Positions 32,629 through 41,356 of a stretch of 64,000 nucleotides of DNA are shown one piece after another. The notes under the pieces are model-generated. The model saw nothing but the letters and a program-made list of their open reading frames with translations, ran no database searches and was not told the DNA's origin. The position numbers and the translations under genes are program-made. Position 1 is the stretch's first letter. Each line of letters begins with the position of its first letter. The DNA comes from JAHEAO01 sp942492375. Lineage in GTDB: Bacteria > Pseudomonadota > Alphaproteobacteria > Rhodobacterales > Rhodobacteraceae. The DNA lies in the NCBI GenBank assembly GCA_942492375.1, contig CALOEL010000005.1, positions 244,256-308,255 of the forward strand, in the 5' to 3' direction.

Positions 32629-34569
32629 ATGCTGGATTTCGATGGCGCTGCGGAAATCCTGCGCGCCTGGGGCGCGGGCCTCACGCCGGATGCGGACCTG
32701 ACCGTTTCCGAATGGGCGGACCGGCACCGAATGCTTTCGGGGCGCGCTTCGGCAGAACCCGGAAGGTATCGAACGGCGCGCACGCCCTACATGGGCGAAA
32801 TCATGGATCGACTTTCACCCGGCGATCCGACGCAGCGGATCGTCTTCATGAAGGCGGCGCAGGTCGGCGCGACCGAGGCAGGCAACAACTGGATCGGCTT
32901 TGCGATCCACCAGGCACCGGGTCCGATGCTGGCGGTCCAGCCGACGGTGGAATTGGCGAAACGAAACTCACGCCAGCGGATCGATCCGCTGATTGATGAA
33001 AGCCCGGAACTGCGCGAGCGGGTCAAACCGGCCCGGTCGCGCGACGCGGGCAATACGATGCTTTCCAAAGAGTTTGCGGGCGGCATCCTGATCATGACGG
33101 GCGCGAACTCGGCGGTCGGGCTGCGCTCGACACCCGCGCGCTATATCTTCCTCGATGAGGTCGATGCCTATCCGGCCTCCGCTGACGACGAAGGCGATCC
33201 GGTGACGTTGGCTGAGGCACGGTCACTGACCTTCGCGCACCGGCGCAAGGTGTTCCTGGTCTCGACGCCGACAATTCGGGGGCTGTCGCGCATCGAGCGG
33301 GAGTTTGAGGCTTCCGACAAGCGGCGGTTTTTTGTGCCATGCCCGCATTGCGGTCAGGAACAGTGGCTGAAGTTCGAACGGCTGCGCTGGCAAAAGGGGC
33401 GGCCGGAGACGGCAGAGTATCACTGTGAGGGCTGCGATCAGGCCATCGCCGAGCATAACAAGACGGCCATGCTGGAAGCGGGTGAATGGCGCGCGACGGC
33501 CGTTGCAGCCGATCCCAGCACCGTCGGCTATCACCTCTCGGCGCTGTATTCGCCGATCGGCTGGTTGAGCTGGGAGCGGATCGTGCGGGCATGGGACGCG
33601 GCGCAGGGGTCGGATGAAGCGATCAAGGCCTTCCGCAACACGATCCTCGGCGAGACGTGGGTCGAAACCGGTGAAGCGCCCGACTGGCAACGGCTCTATG
33701 ACCGGCGCGAGCGTTGGAAACCGGGCATCGTCCCTGCGGGAGGGCTGTTTCTGACCGCTGGAGCCGACGTTCAGAAAGACCGGATCGAGATCGACGTATG
33801 GGCCTGGGGCCGTGGCCTCGAGAGTTGGCTGGTCGATCACATCGTGATCGAAGGCGGGCCCGACCGGCATGAGGCTTGGGGCGACCTGACGGCGCTGCTG
33901 AACCGTACCTGGCCGCATGAACTTGGCGCGCATCTGAAGATTGCGCGGCTTGCCATCGATACCGGCTACGAGGCTCCGGCGGTCTATGGCTGGTCGCGGG
34001 CCCAAGGGTTTGCGCAGGTTGCACCCGTAAAAGGCGTCGAAGGGTTCAATCGGGCAAGCCCGGTGTCTGGGCCGACTTATGTGGACGCGACCGAGGGCGG
34101 CAAACGTCTGCGGCGTGGCGCACGCCTCTGGACCGTGGCGGTGTCGACCTTCAAGGCCGAGACCTATCGGTTTCTGCGGCTGGAACGACCGACCGACGAA
34201 GAACGCGCCGACGGCGCGGCTTTCGCACCCGGCACGGTCCACCTGCCGCATTGGGTCGAGAACGAATGGCTGAAGCAGTTCGTCGCCGAGCAGCTGGTCA
34301 CCGTGCGCACCAAGCGCGGCTTCGCCCGGCTGGAATGGCAGAAGCTGCGCGAGCGCAACGAGGCGCTGGACTGCCGGGTCTATGCCCGGGCCGCCGTCTG
34401 GATCGCGGGCGCGGATCGCTGGACGGATGAGAAATGGCGCGACCTCGAGGATCAGCTCGGGGTTGCCGACTCCTCTGCGGATCCCGCAGGGCAGATCAAC
34501 AGGCAAGCGCAGACGTCGCAAGGGAAACGCCGATCCGACTGGCTTGGACGGCGTGGGGGATGGTTTTGA
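32629..34569 (+). CDS. Terminase large subunit (GpA-like)
   Basis: 646 aa from ATG 32629. GpA-type packaging ATPase/nuclease: Walker A variant KAAQVGATEAGNNW (about 74-87), Walker B IFLDEVDAYP (about 173-182), then a nuclease part with LTAGADVQKDRIEIDVWAWG (about 379-398) and LAIDTGYEAPAVYGW. The pattern FFVPCPHCGQEQWLKFERLRW with a second CxxC is the GpA zinc site. The length agrees with lambda GpA (641 aa). It indicates a tailed phage that packages by a lambda-like route. The stop shares one base with the next ATG. Confidence 0.93.
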   Translation: MLDFDGAAEILRAWGAGLTPDADLTVSEWADRHRMLSGRASAEPGRYRTARTPYMGEIMDRLSPGDPTQRIVFMKAAQVGATEAGNNWIGFAIHQAPGPMLAVQPTVELAKRNSRQRIDPLIDESPELRERVKPARSRDAGNTMLSKEFAGGILIMTGANSAVGLRSTPARYIFLDEVDAYPASADDEGDPVTLAEARSLTFAHRRKVFLVSTPTIRGLSRIEREFEASDKRRFFVPCPHCGQEQWLKFERLRWQKGRPETAEYHCEGCDQAIAEHNKTAMLEAGEWRATAVAADPSTVGYHLSALYSPIGWLSWERIVRAWDAAQGSDEAIKAFRNTILGETWVETGEAPDWQRLYDRRERWKPGIVPAGGLFLTAGADVQKDRIEIDVWAWGRGLESWLVDHIVIEGGPDRHEAWGDLTALLNRTWPHELGAHLKIARLAIDTGYEAPAVYGWSRAQGFAQVAPVKGVEGFNRASPVSGPTYVDATEGGKRLRRGARLWTVAVSTFKAETYRFLRLERPTDEERADGAAFAPGTVHLPHWVENEWLKQFVAEQLVTVRTKRGFARLEWQKLRERNEALDCRVYARAAVWIAGADRWTDEKWRDLEDQLGVADSSADPAGQINRQAQTSQGKRRSDWLGRRGGWF

Positions 34570-34778
34570 TGGCAGATTGGACGGAAACTGAGCTTTCGGC
34601 GCTGCGCCGGGCCTATGCCAGCGGCACGACCCGGGTCAGCTACGATGGCAAGTCCGTCGATTACGGCTCGGCCGAGGATCTGCTGGCGCGCATCCGCACT
34701 ATCGAGCGGGCCATCGCAGGTACGATGCGGCCTTTGCCGATCGCTGGTCTCGTAGGCTTTTCGCGTGGGGACCGCTGA
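34569..34778 (+). CDS. GpW-like head-tail joining protein
   Basis: 69 aa. WTETELSALRRAYASGTTRVSYDGKSVDYGSAEDLLARIRTIER is the gpW pattern: an antiparallel helical pair with a beta-hairpin. In lambda gpW completes the head before tail attachment. It sits exactly between terminase and portal as in lambda, overlapping both by a single shared base. Confidence 0.85.
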   Translation: MADWTETELSALRRAYASGTTRVSYDGKSVDYGSAEDLLARIRTIERAIAGTMRPLPIAGLVGFSRGDR

Positions 34779-36313
34779 TGTCTGTAAACTGGTTTGATCA
34801 CGCCATAGCCACGGTGGCCCCGCGTACTGCGGCCCGCCGTGTCCTTGCTAGGCAGGCCTTCGAAACCCTGACGCGGGGATATGACGGCGCGGCCAAAGGG
34901 CGGCGCACTGACGGTTGGCGCGCGCCAGGAACTTCTGCCGATGCCGAGGTTGGCGTGGCGGGGGCGCTCTTGCGCGACCCGATGCGCGATCTGGTGCGCA
35001 ACAACCCGCATGCGGCGAAGGCCGTGGCGGTACTGGTGAACAACATCGTCGGTGCGGGCATCATGCCCCGGGCGGCCAGCGGTAATGACAAGCTGGACCG
35101 AAATGTCGATGCACTCTTCGCGCGGTGGTCGAACGCCGCCGACGCGGACGGCCAGCTCGACTTCTATGGGCTGCAGACGTTGATCTGCCGGGAAATGGTC
35201 GAAGCGGGTGAGGTGCTGGTACGCCGGCGCCTGCGCCGATCCTCGGACGGCCTGCCGGTTCCGCTGCAATTGCAGGTGCTGGAGGCCGACTTCATCGACG
35301 CAACCAAGTCCGGTGCCACCGGTGCGGGACGACTTGTGCAGGGGATCGAGTTCGACCCGGTCGGCAAGCGCCGCGCCTATTGGCTGCACGCCGAACATCC
35401 CGGCGACGCCTATGGCGCATTGCAGAACGGATTGCAGAGCCGCCCGGTGCCCGCGAGTGAGATCGCCCATATCTATGAAAAACAGCGCACACAGGCGCGC
35501 GGCGTGCCCTGGGGCGCGCCGGTGATCCGCAGCTTGCGCGATCTTGACGACTATGAGGTCGCCGAACTGGTCCGAAAGAAGACCGAGGCCTGCGTGACTG
35601 CCATAGTCTTCGGAGATGACGAGGCGCAGCAGGGCATTGCGCCTTCCGTGGTCGATGCTGACGGCAACCGGGTCGAGCAGTTCGAGCCGGGGCTCATTGC
35701 CTATGCCCGCGGCGGCAAGGACATCCGCTTCAACCAGCCCTCCGCTACCGGTGGCTACGGCGAGTACAAGCGCGCCAGCCTGCATACAATCTCGGCCGGG
35801 TTCCGCGTGCCCTACGAGCTGCTGACCGGTGATCTCAGCCAGGTCAACTATTCCTCGATCCGGGCGGGGCTCGTCGAGTTCCGCCGCCAGATCGACGCCG
35901 TGCAGTGGCAGCTCTTCATCCCGATGTTCTGCGCGCCGGTCTGGCGCTGGTTCACCGAAGCTGCATGGGCGGCGGGTCAGATCCCGACACCTGACGTGCC
36001 GGTAGAATGGTCGCCGCCAAAGTTCGAGGCGGTCGATCCGCAGAAGGATGCGATGGCGAACCTGCTGTCGATCCGCTCCGGCACCATGACGCTGGCAGAG
36101 GTGATCGCGAGGCAGGGCCGCAACCCCGACGCCGTGCTGGCGGAAATTGCCGCCACAAACGCCAAGCTCGATGCTCTCGGGCTGGTGCTCGACAGCGATC
36201 CGCGCCGGGTCACCAAGACCGGCAGCGCGCAGACTAGCGATCCGGCGAATGATCCCGCCGCCGACGACCCGGCTACCGATCCGGCGCAGGCCGAGCCCGA
36301 CCAACAGGACTGA
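34778..36313 (+). CDS. Portal protein (lambda GpB type)
   Basis: 511 aa. GpB-like portal: LLRDPMRDLVRNNPHAAKAVAVLVNNIVGAG (about 67-97), GLQTLICREMVEAGEVLVRRRLR, HIYEKQRTQARGVPWGAPVIRSL and FRVPYELLTGDLSQVNYSSIRAGLVEFRR are all family hallmarks. The dodecameric portal forms the DNA channel in the capsid vertex and docks the terminase. The C-terminus is Asp/Pro/Thr-rich and disordered. The gene is six bases upstream of the capsid fusion. Confidence 0.93.
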   Translation: MSVNWFDHAIATVAPRTAARRVLARQAFETLTRGYDGAAKGRRTDGWRAPGTSADAEVGVAGALLRDPMRDLVRNNPHAAKAVAVLVNNIVGAGIMPRAASGNDKLDRNVDALFARWSNAADADGQLDFYGLQTLICREMVEAGEVLVRRRLRRSSDGLPVPLQLQVLEADFIDATKSGATGAGRLVQGIEFDPVGKRRAYWLHAEHPGDAYGALQNGLQSRPVPASEIAHIYEKQRTQARGVPWGAPVIRSLRDLDDYEVAELVRKKTEACVTAIVFGDDEAQQGIAPSVVDADGNRVEQFEPGLIAYARGGKDIRFNQPSATGGYGEYKRASLHTISAGFRVPYELLTGDLSQVNYSSIRAGLVEFRRQIDAVQWQLFIPMFCAPVWRWFTEAAWAAGQIPTPDVPVEWSPPKFEAVDPQKDAMANLLSIRSGTMTLAEVIARQGRNPDAVLAEIAATNAKLDALGLVLDSDPRRVTKTGSAQTSDPANDPAADDPATDPAQAEPDQQD

Positions 36314-36318
36314 CCAAC

Positions 36319-38373
36319 ATGGACACGATGATCGAACTACCGGCCCTGCGCCGGTCGGCAGAACTTGCGCCGAACTCAGCCGATGCCGACGCCCGCACCG
36401 TCGAGGTGATCTGGTCAGCAGGGGCACGGGTTCGCCGGTCGACCTTGTTTGGGGAGCCCTATGACGAGGAACTGAGCCTCGATCCTACCCATGTGCGGCT
36501 GGATCGGCTGAATGCGGGTGCGCCGTTTCTGAAGGTGCATGAAATCGACACGCTCGACGCTGTTATCGGCTCGGTGATCCCGGGTTCGGCTCGGATCGAA
36601 AACGGTCGCGGCATTGCGCAGGTCCGGATCAGCGAACGCGCGGACGTCGAACCGATCTGGCGCGATATCCAGGCAGGCCATATCCGTGCGGTGTCTATTG
36701 GCTATCAGGTCCACCGCTTCGAGGTCTCGAAACGCGAAACCGCCCGCGAACTCTGGCGGGCGGTGGACTGGACGCCCTTCGAGGTGTCTGCCGTGCCCGT
36801 TGGCGCGGACCCAGCCGCAGGCTTCCGCGCCCAATCCCCACTTCACGACTGCGTCCTCCATCGCCGGGACGTCCTAACCACCCAAACAGGAGCCATCCCG
36901 ATGACGGACAAATTCAACGCCCCGGCCGCAGCGGCCGCAGACCAGCCCAACGACGCCAATGCTGCCGAGGATACCAACATGACTGAACCGAAGACGCCCG
37001 TGGCCGAGCCGAAGGTCGTTGCCGTTGAGACCCGCGCGCAGCCGAAGCCGCAGAAGGCCGACACTACCGCCGTGCCCGATACCGAAGCTGTCGCGACCCG
37101 GGCTCGCGAAACCGAACGCGACCGCGTCTCTACGATCTATGATCTGGCAGGTCGCCTGAATCTCGAACGCAGCTTTGCCGAGGATCTAGTGAAGCGCGGC
37201 ACGGACATCGGTGAGGCCCGGCGTCTGATCCTCGATCAGGTTGCTGCCAAATCCGAGGAAACCCGCACCTTCAGTCAGGTTTCGATCCCGCTGGGTGGCC
37301 GTGACGAGCAGATCACCCGCCGTGACGCCGTGGCCAATGCACTCCTGCACCGCTATAGCCCAACGCTCTTCACTCTGGAAGATGCCGCGCGCCAGTATCG
37401 TGGCATGACGCTCATGGAACTGGCCCGCGAAAGCCTCGGAAACGCGGGCGTGAACACGCGCGGCCTGTCGCGTGATGAGGTGGCGACCCGGGCCCTGCAT
37501 TCGACGTCTGACTTCCCTGAAATCCTCTCCGCCGTCACCAACAAGACCCTCCGGCAGGCCTACGACGCCTATCCGCGAACCTTCATGCTGTTCTGTCGCC
37601 AGGTGCTGGCCACCGACTTCAAGGCGATGCACCGGGTCCAGCTCGGTGAAGCGCCGCAGCTGGTGGAGGTGGGCGAAAGCGGCGAGTTCAAGCGCGGCAC
37701 GCTCGGGGAGAGCAAGGAGAGCTACAAGGTCAAGACCTATGGCCGGGTGGTCGCGATCACCCGCCAGACTCTGATCAACGACGATCTCGACGCCTTCACC
37801 CGCATCCCGGCAATGTACGGCAATTCCATCGCTCAGCTCGAGTCGGACGTGGTCTGGGGCATTATCACCGCGAACCCGGCGATGGCCGACGGCAACGCTC
37901 TATTTCACACCTCGCACAAGAACCTCGCGGGCACCGGCGCGGCGCTTGCAGTCGAGGCGGTTGGCGCGGCGCGTGCGGCAATGGCGAAGCAGACGGGGCT
38001 AGACAAGAAGACGGTGCTGAACGTCCGGCCTGCCTTCCTAATCGTGCCCGCCTCGCTGGAACTAAAGGCGGAGCAGATGGTTGCCCAAAACCTAGTGCCC
38101 GCCGCAACCTCCAACGTCGTGCCGCAATCGATCCGCACGCTCGCGCCGATCAGCGAGCCCCGGCTCGATGCCGCCAGCGAGACCGCCTGGTATCTGGCGG
38201 CCAGCCCGAACCAGATCGACACCATCGAGTACGCCTATCTTGAGGGTCAGCAAGGCGCCTACATCGAGACCCGCAACGGCTTCGATGTCGACGGCGTCGA
38301 GATCAAGTGCCGCCTCGACTTCGGCGCCAAGGCCATCGACTGGCGCGGTCTCTACAAAAACCCTGGCGCATAG
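36319..38373 (+). CDS. Prohead protease - scaffold - major capsid protein fusion
   Basis: 684 aa. The N-terminal ~170 residues are a U35/S78-type prohead serine protease with His74 (FLKVHEID) and Ser126 (IRAVSIGYQV). After an Ala/Pro/Thr/Glu-rich linker and scaffold region (about 190-330) comes the capsid part (TTSDFPEILSAVTNKTLRQAY, MHRVQLGEAPQLVEVGESGEFK, YGRVVAITRQTLINDD). Fusions of protease and capsid are known in this phage family. A well-placed internal AGGAG and ATG at 36901 may also yield a protease-free capsid product. The phage would self-process the linker during head maturation. Confidence 0.88.
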   Translation: MDTMIELPALRRSAELAPNSADADARTVEVIWSAGARVRRSTLFGEPYDEELSLDPTHVRLDRLNAGAPFLKVHEIDTLDAVIGSVIPGSARIENGRGIAQVRISERADVEPIWRDIQAGHIRAVSIGYQVHRFEVSKRETARELWRAVDWTPFEVSAVPVGADPAAGFRAQSPLHDCVLHRRDVLTTQTGAIPMTDKFNAPAAAAADQPNDANAAEDTNMTEPKTPVAEPKVVAVETRAQPKPQKADTTAVPDTEAVATRARETERDRVSTIYDLAGRLNLERSFAEDLVKRGTDIGEARRLILDQVAAKSEETRTFSQVSIPLGGRDEQITRRDAVANALLHRYSPTLFTLEDAARQYRGMTLMELARESLGNAGVNTRGLSRDEVATRALHSTSDFPEILSAVTNKTLRQAYDAYPRTFMLFCRQVLATDFKAMHRVQLGEAPQLVEVGESGEFKRGTLGESKESYKVKTYGRVVAITRQTLINDDLDAFTRIPAMYGNSIAQLESDVVWGIITANPAMADGNALFHTSHKNLAGTGAALAVEAVGAARAAMAKQTGLDKKTVLNVRPAFLIVPASLELKAEQMVAQNLVPAATSNVVPQSIRTLAPISEPRLDAASETAWYLAASPNQIDTIEYAYLEGQQGAYIETRNGFDVDGVEIKCRLDFGAKAIDWRGLYKNPGA
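36888..36903 (+). promoter_or_regulatory. Internal Shine-Dalgarno and start in the capsid fusion
   Basis: AGGAG at 36888-36892 lies 8 bases before ATG 36901, in the same frame as the fusion. Initiation here would give scaffold plus capsid without the protease, i.e. about 490 aa. The preceding residues (about 175-194) read like former intergenic sequence, consistent with a fused pair that kept its second start. Confidence 0.5.
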
Positions 38374-38402
38374 GCCGGACCATCCCTGACATCTCACCTC
38401 TG

Positions 38403-38428
38403 ACGGGCGGTCCAATCGGGCCGCCCGT
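38403..38428 (+). terminator. Strong hairpin after the capsid gene
   Basis: An 11-bp stem (ACGGGCGGTCC with GGGCCGCCCGT, one G-T pair) closes a 4-nt AATC loop, 30 bp after the capsid stop and followed by TCCCGTTT. It may be a partial terminator or an RNA-processing/stability element that keeps capsid mRNA more abundant than the downstream genes. Confidence 0.5.
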
Positions 38429-38451
38429 TCCCGTTTGAAAAGGATCCTGCA

Positions 38452-38787
38452 ATGAAAAACTACGTCCAGCCCGGCAATACCATCACCCTGACCGCGCCCT
38501 ATGCCGTGACCTCCGGCGACGGCTTGCTCGTCGGCTCGATCTTCGGCGTGGCCGCCGGAGATGCCGCAAATGCCGAAACGGTCGAGGCCGCGCTCGTCGG
38601 CATCTTCGATCTGAAGAAGGTCGCATCCCAGGCCTGGTCCGCTGGTGACAAAGTCTATTGGGACAACGCCAGCAAGGAAGCCACCAACACCGCCACGGCG
38701 AATACGCTGATCGGTGTGGCCACCGAAGCTGTTGCGGGCGGCGCAGGCGACTTGATCGGCCGGGTGCGCCTGAACGCGAGCTTCTGA
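38452..38787 (+). CDS. DUF2190 capsid decoration (cement) protein
   Basis: 111 aa. The beta-rich DUF2190 pattern is clear: MKNYVQPGNTITLTAPYAV, SGDGLLVGSIFGVA, AGDKVYWDNASKEATNTATANTLIGVAT and GRVRLN. DUF2190 proteins bind the outside of mature capsids. An AAAAGGA ribosome-binding site precedes the ATG. The stop overlaps the next ATG (TGATG). Confidence 0.88.
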   Translation: MKNYVQPGNTITLTAPYAVTSGDGLLVGSIFGVAAGDAANAETVEAALVGIFDLKKVASQAWSAGDKVYWDNASKEATNTATANTLIGVATEAVAGGAGDLIGRVRLNASF

Positions 38788-39098
38788 TGACGGCGTTTGC
38801 CGCCGTTCTTGATGCTCTGTTCGCGGATCCCAACATCGGACGCGAGGCAATCTACACTTCCGATGGCGGCGCACCCGTTCTGGTGCGCGTTGTTTCCCGG
38901 CAGGCTGATGCGATCACCGACTTCGGCGACGCGCGGCTCTGGTCGGAAACGACCCGGGTCGATCTACGCGTCGCGGAGGTTCCGGCCCCACGTCCGGGCG
39001 ACCGATTGGAAGTCGACGGCGAAGCCTTCCTTATTCAGGGCGAGCCCACCCGCGACCGGGAACGGTTGGTTTGGACTGTGGACCTGAGGCCCGCGTGA
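38787..39098 (+). CDS. Probable head-tail connector protein (lambda FII-like position)
   Basis: 103 aa, beta-rich (GGAPVLVRVVSRQADAITDFGDARLW then TRVDLRVAEVPAPRPGDRLEVDGEAFLIQGEPTRDRERLVWTVDLRP). This pattern is that of the small head-closure proteins that form a ring under the portal. It overlaps DUF2190 by one base and the next gene by 4 bases (GTGA). The name is from position and fold pattern only. Confidence 0.7.
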   Translation: MTAFAAVLDALFADPNIGREAIYTSDGGAPVLVRVVSRQADAITDFGDARLWSETTRVDLRVAEVPAPRPGDRLEVDGEAFLIQGEPTRDRERLVWTVDLRPA

Positions 39099-39727
39099 AA
39101 CTGAAGCTCGACATCGATCCGGACATCGTCGCCATGATGGCAGCGGAGGTCGCGGCGGGCGAACGCGCGGTGACAGCCGCAATGCGCGAGGCCGGGACCG
39201 GGCTCAAGACTGCCTGGCGCACACAAATCACCGGCGCGGGGCTTGGGCGACGGCTTGCCAACTCGATCCGCAACCAGAACTTTCCGAGATCGGGCGAAAG
39301 CCTCGATGCGGCAGCGCTGGTCTGGTCCAAGGCCCCGGTGATTGTCGGCGCGCATGACACCGGCCCATTGATCCGCTCGAAGGATGGGTTCTGGCTGGCA
39401 ATCCCGCTGCCCGCTGCTGGCACGTCCTTGCGCGGCGGCCGGATCACCCCAGGCGAATGGGAACGACGCCGCGGTCTGCGTCTGCGCTTCGTCTATCGCC
39501 GGACGGGTCCGAGCCTGCTGGTGGCGGAAGGGCGGCTGAACACCAAGGGCCAAGCGGTGGTCTCGCGCTCGAAGACCGGGCGTGGAAAGGTTACCGCACC
39601 GATCTTCCTGCTGGTGCCGCAGGTGAAACTGCCGAAGCGGCTGGACCTCAACCGCGATGCTGAGCGGGCGCTCGATAGCGTACCGGGGCTGATCGTGTTG
39701 AATTGGGTGGAGGGGCGAATTCCGTGA
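39095..39727 (+). CDS. Head-tail/tail-terminator region protein (DUF6441-like)
   Basis: 210 aa from GTG 39095, overlapping the previous stop. The N-terminal ~70 residues are helical (MKLKLDIDPDIVAMMAAEVAAGERAVTAAMREAG), then the conserved GAGLGRRLANSIRNQNFP and PVIVGAHDTGPLIRSKDGFWLAIPLP strands typical of DUF6441-type minor tail or neck proteins. It is the last gene before the inserted cargo gene at 39815; normally the gpU-like gene would follow. Confidence 0.68.
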   Translation: MKLKLDIDPDIVAMMAAEVAAGERAVTAAMREAGTGLKTAWRTQITGAGLGRRLANSIRNQNFPRSGESLDAAALVWSKAPVIVGAHDTGPLIRSKDGFWLAIPLPAAGTSLRGGRITPGEWERRRGLRLRFVYRRTGPSLLVAEGRLNTKGQAVVSRSKTGRGKVTAPIFLLVPQVKLPKRLDLNRDAERALDSVPGLIVLNWVEGRIP

Positions 39728-39814
39728 GTTCCGCTAAAAATCGCTTGTCGATCAGAACGATAAGAGAGGATACCCTCGTCTCGGGAGAAGGTTAGCAGAG
39801 GACGAGAAGCAAGA

Positions 39815-40864
39815 ATGCATCCTGAACTGGAAAAATACAGAACTGACCGACGGCTCGTGTTCACGAAGACAGGTTCTGATGCTCGCTCTCAGGAAGTAGG
39901 TATGCTGTTTCTGTATGCCTATGACTGCATCAATGACGCAGAGTGGCATTGGCTCCAGTTTCATTATTCGATGCTGCCTCCTCACCCGACGGCGCTCGAG
40001 ATCGCAATCATTTGCGCTTCACTTGAGCGGACGCTTCCCGGCTTGGGGAAACAGCTTGTCGAGAGCATCGCCAGCTTGAGGAACAGGGAGAAACACAAGC
40101 CAGATTACGAGTCGATGCTACAAGTTTTTGCCGAGATGCTGGTGATCGATCAGGTTTTTAAACTCAACTGGCCGGGGGATGTTGAGTTTTCATATGAGCC
40201 CGCTGGGCGCAGCGGAAAACGCCCCGAGCTGTTGGTGCTCTGCGCAGGCCAGCAATTCTTGTTTGAGGTAAAGGCACCGTCACTTCTCAGCCACATGGAG
40301 ATGCGGCAAGCGCGTGAATGGCAGGTTCCGGGAAGGGTGTTGCCGCTCGAGGGGATCCAGACACTGGCTCGCGGAGAACCGATCACACTTCCGCGTGACA
40401 ATCCGGTGAAGGACTTTCTGGTCAGCGCCGAACAAAAGTTCGCTGATTTCGAACGAGCAGGCGGTGCAAATATTCTCGTGATCGTATGGGATGACTTCAT
40501 ATACGAACCCATCACATCCCTTGTTAATGAAAGGACGGGCCTATTGATGGAGGGCTCCTACTTTCGGGATGGAGAAGATAACCCGGTCGAGTTTCCGAGT
40601 ATCGACGGGGTCATCGTGATCCGCCACCTTTCATATTTCTATGAGGGACTTGCTGATCACAGGTTACCAGATCGCATCGGCCCATTCGACTTCGGTGCGG
40701 CGGGGGCTTTGCCAAACGTGGCTTTCCCCACAAGATGGGGCCGAGAGGTGCCAGCTTTCATCTACAATGGACTTCGAGCAGTCGATTACAGAGATGAAGG
40801 CCTAAAGATGTTTGCGGATTACCGCACTCAGGACGTCGTCATGTGGATTGGCGACAGATCATAA
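39815..40864 (+). CDS. PD-(D/E)XK-like protein inserted in the head-tail operon (cargo)
   Basis: 349 aa, not recognised as a phage structural protein. A possible nuclease core is PE138LLVL then FE151VK153APS, preceded by acidic residues in FAEMLVIDQVF. The N-terminal ~110 residues are helical, the C-terminal half contains NILVIVWDDFIYEP and IDGVIVIRHLSYF. GC is visibly lower than in the adjacent genes, and 88 and 48 bp gaps flank it where all other neighbours overlap or nearly so. It is therefore a moron acquired between structural genes; a role in restricting other phages or host DNA is possible but unproven. Confidence 0.7.
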   Translation: MHPELEKYRTDRRLVFTKTGSDARSQEVGMLFLYAYDCINDAEWHWLQFHYSMLPPHPTALEIAIICASLERTLPGLGKQLVESIASLRNREKHKPDYESMLQVFAEMLVIDQVFKLNWPGDVEFSYEPAGRSGKRPELLVLCAGQQFLFEVKAPSLLSHMEMRQAREWQVPGRVLPLEGIQTLARGEPITLPRDNPVKDFLVSAEQKFADFERAGGANILVIVWDDFIYEPITSLVNERTGLLMEGSYFRDGEDNPVEFPSIDGVIVIRHLSYFYEGLADHRLPDRIGPFDFGAAGALPNVAFPTRWGREVPAFIYNGLRAVDYRDEGLKMFADYRTQDVVMWIGDRS

Positions 40865-40912
40865 CTGACTGTTCAATCAGACGCCTTTTAAGTGCTTTGA
40901 GTAGAGGCCGAA

Positions 40913-41332
40913 ATGCCCACCCCTCGCGAAACTATCCTCGGCGCGCTTCATGCGCGGCTTTCGGCGCTGCCCGCCACCGCGCTGCGCGGCGAGGTGCTGC
41001 CCGAACGCGTGCCCGCTGAGGGCCTGCTGATCCTGCGCGATGGTGAACCGGGGGAGTCGGAGGTCACGCTGTCGCCGCTGCGCTACCATTACCAACACCG
41101 GGCCGAGATCGAGGCGGTCGTGCAGGGTGCCGACCGTGACGCCACTTTCGACACACTGACCGCCAGCATCGGCACGGCACTAGCTACCGACCGCACACTT
41201 GGTGGTCTTTGTGACTGGGTCGAGGCGGAGGCACCGCGCCCGGTCGATCTGCCCGTCGAGGGCGCGGCCAGCCTGAAAGCAGCCGTCGTTCCGGTGGTGC
41301 TGCACTATTCAACGGCCGACCCGCTGGCCTGA
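40913..41332 (+). CDS. Tail completion / minor tail protein (gpU-like position)
   Basis: 139 aa. The pattern RETILGALHARLSALPATALRGEVLPERVPAEGLLILRDG and RYHYQHRAEIEAVVQGADRD is common to the tail-terminator-like proteins of Rhodobacterales siphophages. It would cap the tail tube. It lies between the cargo gene and the tail tube gene, so it marks where the tail genes resume. The assignment rests on position and pattern. Confidence 0.7.
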   Translation: MPTPRETILGALHARLSALPATALRGEVLPERVPAEGLLILRDGEPGESEVTLSPLRYHYQHRAEIEAVVQGADRDATFDTLTASIGTALATDRTLGGLCDWVEAEAPRPVDLPVEGAASLKAAVVPVVLHYSTADPLA

Positions 41333-41356
41333 TCCCGACAATCCAAGGAGAACACG

